Assembly (NCBI GenBank): GCA_018268545.1
Contig: JAFDWI010000285.1
Location: forward strand, 1-10,207
Direction of reading: 5' to 3'
Length of the DNA stretch: 10,207 nucleotides
Origin: Actinomycetota bacterium
GTDB lineage: Bacteria; Actinomycetota; Acidimicrobiia; Acidimicrobiales; Iamiaceae
A program made the translations under genes and the position numbers. The notes under the pieces are model-generated. The model did no database searches, had not been told where the DNA came from, and saw only the letters and a list, made by a program, of their open reading frames with translations. Positions 7,731-10,207 of this stretch are shown here, in pieces (the stretch's first letter is position 1; each line of letters starts with the position of its first letter).

Positions 7731-9494
7731 TCATCGCGCATCGAGTCGGCATCGCACCACCGTACCGCGCCCGGGGGGGCTCGTGACCTGCAACGTCGCT
7801 CCGATGCTCGCGGCACGCTCGCGCATCCCCATGATCCCGTAGGAATCGAGCCGACCGGCCCGTCCTTCCGGGAGGCCGACGCCGTCGTCGACGACCTCGA
7901 GGACCGCGGAGTTCCCGTCGGTGCGCCACAGGACGGCGACCGTCGTGGCCTGCGCGTGCCGTTCGACGTTGATCACCGCTTCCTGCGCGATTCGCCAGAA
8001 CTCCCGCTCCGGAAGAATCGTCAGCCGAACCGGTGCGTCAGCCTTGAGCATGACCCGCAGGCCTGATCGCTTCTCGACACGCTCGAGGAACTCGTGCATC
8101 GTGGCCACGAAATCATGGTCTTCGGACACGTCGGTCCGCAGAGCGTAGAGCGTGTCACGTACTTCGCCGATCACGCCGCGAACGTCGTTTCGAAGTTGCA
8201 CGAGTGACGGCCCGAGGTCTCGGCCGTCCTCGTGGGCCTTGACCATCCGATCGAGTTCGAACGCCACATAGGCCAGCGATTGCCCGATCCGGTCGTGGAG
8301 GTCCCGGGCGATCCGGGTGCGTTCCTCGTCGGCTCCGACGGTCCTGAGCCGCTCGAAGACCTGCGCGTTCGAGATCGCGAGCGCCGCCTGTTCGAGGAAT
8401 CCCTGCAACAGATCGGAATCGGATCCACCGTACAGGTTCTCCGGGAGGGCCTCGAGGGCCACCAGGCCGACGAATTCACCCCGCGCGATCAGTGGGCCGT
8501 ACAGGCCCGACGCCATCTTGGGCAGGAGACCGCCGCCGTGGACCGAGAGGTCCGCGATCCGGCGCACGGTGCGGTCGAGCTGGACCTTCCGGAGAACGCC
8601 CGGAAGCTGCGTGGGCTCCAGGGCGCCGGACAGCCGATGGCCGTCCCAGCGCGCCACCTGCCAGGATCCGTCGGTGTCGTCCAACAGCAACAGGACGGCA
8701 GCGTCATAGGTGAACAGAGCACGGAGTCGCGCCACGATCGAGTCGAGAACCTCGTCGAGATCGAGTGACGCGGGGAGCGCCTGTGCGACCGCGTGCAGCG
8801 AGGTCAGCAGCTGGTTCGCGTCGGTGAGGCTCGCGACCCGGCTCATCGCCAGCGTGTGTGTCGTTCGGGCCTCGCCGACGGTTCGTCGTGCATAGCCCGC
8901 CATCACTCCCACCAGCGCTAGGAAGAGGGTCCAACGCACGTTGTTCACCCACACGCCGGGGAGACCCGGATTTCGGACGATTTCCACCGTGCTCACCGCG
9001 ACGGCCGTCGCGAACCCGATTCGAAGAGCGGGCCAGATCCCCCGCCCGAATCCGGCCACCATGATCGCAGGGAGAAGCGGAAAGACGAACGGCGAATCCC
9101 ATGCACCGGTGAACGCCGCCGCGATCGCGTGCAAGGCGACCTCGAACACGACCTGGACGACACTGACGGTGTCCTCACCACTCTCGAGCGGTCGGACCAG
9201 ACGGAAGACGTTGTACGAGACGACGACCACCGCCCAACCGATCATCGGCGCGCCGCGCTCCACACCGGATGCGGGGATCAGGACCAGCGCCGTGAGGGTC
9301 GTGGCGAACCGCACGACGAACACGATGCGACGAAACAGCTGGAGCTGTTGACCGGCAGCGATCGGCAGAGCCGCCAGTCCATCGCCGGCGAGGGGAACGG
9401 AACGATCCGCCTCGACCTGGTTCGTGCCCCGCGAACCATCGATGGCTACCCACCCACGAAGACGAGTCACCCACCTCGTGGGACCGCTGCTCAC
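7731..9494 (-). CDS. Membrane sensor histidine kinase (NarX/DegS class) with GAF domain
   Basis: This 587-residue sensor kinase appears to have about six membrane helices (roughly 52-76, 84-100, 110-130, 134-152, 154-171 and 187-202). A linker is followed by a cytoplasmic GAF-like domain (about 240-380), a HisKA_3 dimerisation segment with the phosphorylated His H400 in RIARDLHDRIGQSLA, and an HATPase domain. In that domain the N-box is FWRIAQEAVINVERHA (499-514), the G1 box is VVDDGVGLP (534-542) and the G2 box is GIMGMRERA (553-561). This class normally partners NarL-type regulators, as the next gene is. No large extracytoplasmic domain is seen, so the signal is likely sensed in or near the membrane, or by the GAF domain; the ligand is unknown. 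The start is uncertain: GTG at 9494 leaves 35 nt to the divergent coaE, and GTG at 9470 is an alternative. Confidence 0.93.
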   Translation of the reverse strand: MSSGPTRWVTRLRGWVAIDGSRGTNQVEADRSVPLAGDGLAALPIAAGQQLQLFRRIVFVVRFATTLTALVLIPASGVERGAPMIGWAVVVVSYNVFRLVRPLESGEDTVSVVQVVFEVALHAIAAAFTGAWDSPFVFPLLPAIMVAGFGRGIWPALRIGFATAVAVSTVEIVRNPGLPGVWVNNVRWTLFLALVGVMAGYARRTVGEARTTHTLAMSRVASLTDANQLLTSLHAVAQALPASLDLDEVLDSIVARLRALFTYDAAVLLLLDDTDGSWQVARWDGHRLSGALEPTQLPGVLRKVQLDRTVRRIADLSVHGGGLLPKMASGLYGPLIARGEFVGLVALEALPENLYGGSDSDLLQGFLEQAALAISNAQVFERLRTVGADEERTRIARDLHDRIGQSLAYVAFELDRMVKAHEDGRDLGPSLVQLRNDVRGVIGEVRDTLYALRTDVSEDHDFVATMHEFLERVEKRSGLRVMLKADAPVRLTILPEREFWRIAQEAVINVERHAQATTVAVLWRTDGNSAVLEVVDDGVGLPEGRAGRLDSYGIMGMRERAASIGATLQVTSPPGRGTVVRCRLDAR

Positions 9495-9529
9495 GTCGAC
9501 ATCCAGCGCGAGGAGTACCGTGAGCCGAC
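9495..9529. promoter_or_regulatory. Compact divergent gap between kinase and coaE
   Basis: Only 35 nt separate the proposed starts of the two divergent genes, which is too short for two separate standard promoters. At least one promoter must lie inside a coding region, or one start is misplaced. AGGAG at 9511-9515 is 14 nt before the coaE GTG, longer than the usual spacing. Confidence 0.4.
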
Positions 9530-10171
9530 GTGGAACTCATCGGGTTGACAGGCGGGATCGGCAGCGGGAAGACCACGGTCTCGAGCATGTTGAGCCGGCG
9601 CGGAATGGACGTCGTCGACGCCGACGCGATCACCCGGGATCTGCAACGACCGGGTGAACCGACCCTCGAAGCGATCGTCGAGGAATTCGGCGCGTCGATG
9701 CTGTTGCCGACCGGTGAACTCGATCGTCGGGCACTCGCCGACATCGTGTTCAACGACGTCGAGCGACTCGAGCGCCTCAATGCGATCGTCCATCCAGCCG
9801 TCGGAACCGAAATCGAGCGCCGACTCGCAGCACTGGCGGAAACCGCCGGCCCGGTCATCCTCGACATCCCCCTGCTGGTCGAATCGGGCCGCGACGACCT
9901 CGAACTCATCGTCGTCGTCGACCTCGACCCGGAGATCGCGGTGCGCCGCCTCGTCGACCACCGGGGCTTCGCCGAAGTCGATGCCCGGGCCCGCATCGCC
10001 CGTCAGGTCGAACGGTCCGAACGCGTCGCGCGCGCCGACATCGTCGTCGACAACAGCGGGACGCTCGAGGACCTCACGAGCCAGGTGGACGACCTGGTCC
10101 GGACGATCACGAGGAGTTCGAACCCACACGTTCGAACACCTCCCACTTCGTCTTCGACCCCCTCTCGGTGA
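9530..10171 (+). CDS. coaE: Dephospho-CoA kinase CoaE
   Basis: CoaE phosphorylates the 3'-hydroxyl of dephospho-CoA with ATP, the last step of coenzyme A synthesis, in the cytosol. The 213-residue protein begins MELIGLTGGIGSGKTT, with the P-loop at 8-15, as in family members. Further marks are the DAD motif at 30-32 (catalytic Asp), the HP pair at 88-89, LDIPLLVE at 111-118 in the substrate-binding region, and the VDNSG segment at 173-177 near the end of the fold. The start is GTG at 9530: an in-frame stop lies three codons upstream at 9521, and the P-loop would be lost with later starts. The last 18 or so residues (after about 195) are Ser/Pro/Thr-rich, have poor third-position GC and look like non-conserved tail. 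In Mycobacterium tuberculosis coaE also lies near uvrB and uvrA. Confidence 0.95.
   Translation: MELIGLTGGIGSGKTTVSSMLSRRGMDVVDADAITRDLQRPGEPTLEAIVEEFGASMLLPTGELDRRALADIVFNDVERLERLNAIVHPAVGTEIERRLAALAETAGPVILDIPLLVESGRDDLELIVVVDLDPEIAVRRLVDHRGFAEVDARARIARQVERSERVARADIVVDNSGTLEDLTSQVDDLVRTITRSSNPHVRTPPTSSSTPSR
10111..10142. repeat. Long inverted repeat in the 3' end of coaE
   Basis: Arms GAGGAGTTCGAAC (10111-10123) and GTTCGAACACCTC (10130-10142) pair over 13 positions with one mismatch around a 6-nt loop. Each arm contains the palindrome GTTCGAAC or TTCGAAC. It lies within the low-complexity tail of coaE and is not followed by a T-run. It resembles an SOS box with the spacing widened from 4 to 6 nt. 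Function unknown. Confidence 0.6.
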
Positions 10172-10207
10172 AGCTTCCCACCCGCTTCCACTTCGGCGAC
10201 TCGGCCA
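10168..10207 (+). CDS. Possible start of the next gene, cut by the window edge
   Basis: A GTG at 10168 overlaps the coaE stop as GTGA, the common 4-nt coupling in operons. It opens a frame VKLPTRFHFGDSA that runs off the end. Twelve of its thirteen codons end in G or C, typical of real genes here. No Shine-Dalgarno is visible, and thirteen residues are too few to identify a product. Confidence 0.25.
   Translation, partial: MKLPTRFHFGDSA

Noticed and set aside
10118..10136. A second SOS box at the end of coaE
   Set aside because: The half-sites match, but the spacer is 6 nt instead of 4, so I list it as an inverted repeat only.

Overview
The window is about 10.2 kb of high-GC DNA with strong C/G bias at third codon positions. 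GTG starts, leader-poor genes, a CGAAC-N4-GTTCG type SOS box and the protein sequences suggest an actinobacterium. My best guess is a member of Acidimicrobiia or a related lineage; this is inferred from sequence character, not from a database match.

Layout from left to right: a 182-nt leader with no gene precedes nadA (+ strand, quinolinate synthase). nadA converges, across a 31-nt gap, on a co-directional minus-strand run. In transcription order that run is a membrane sensor histidine kinase (9494 to 7731), a NarL/LuxR-type response regulator (7708 to 7070), two small Flp-type (type IVb) pilins (6929 to 6729 and 6623 to 6402), uvrB (6345 to 4309) and uvrA (4203 to 1357). At the right end coaE (dephospho-CoA kinase, + strand) is divergent from the kinase with only 35 nt between their proposed starts. 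A possible next gene overlaps the coaE stop and runs off the edge.

Housekeeping content: NadA makes quinolinate for NAD synthesis, CoaE does the last step of coenzyme A synthesis, and UvrA and UvrB recognise and load onto DNA damage in nucleotide excision repair. A LexA-like operator between uvrB and uvrA suggests that uvrA at least is SOS-inducible. No such box is visible in front of uvrB.

The accessory part is the 3.1 kb between coaE and uvrB: a two-component pair followed by two homologous pilins. There are no tad/cpa assembly genes in the window, so the pilins look like satellites of a secretion system encoded elsewhere. A strong terminator separates the two pilins, so the first is probably the abundant subunit. 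The second has a distinct C-terminal tail with two cysteines. I infer that the two-component system may regulate the pilins; the only evidence is gene order, strand and a possible repeat pair in the pilin leader. I see no tRNA, rRNA, CRISPR array or insertion sequence.
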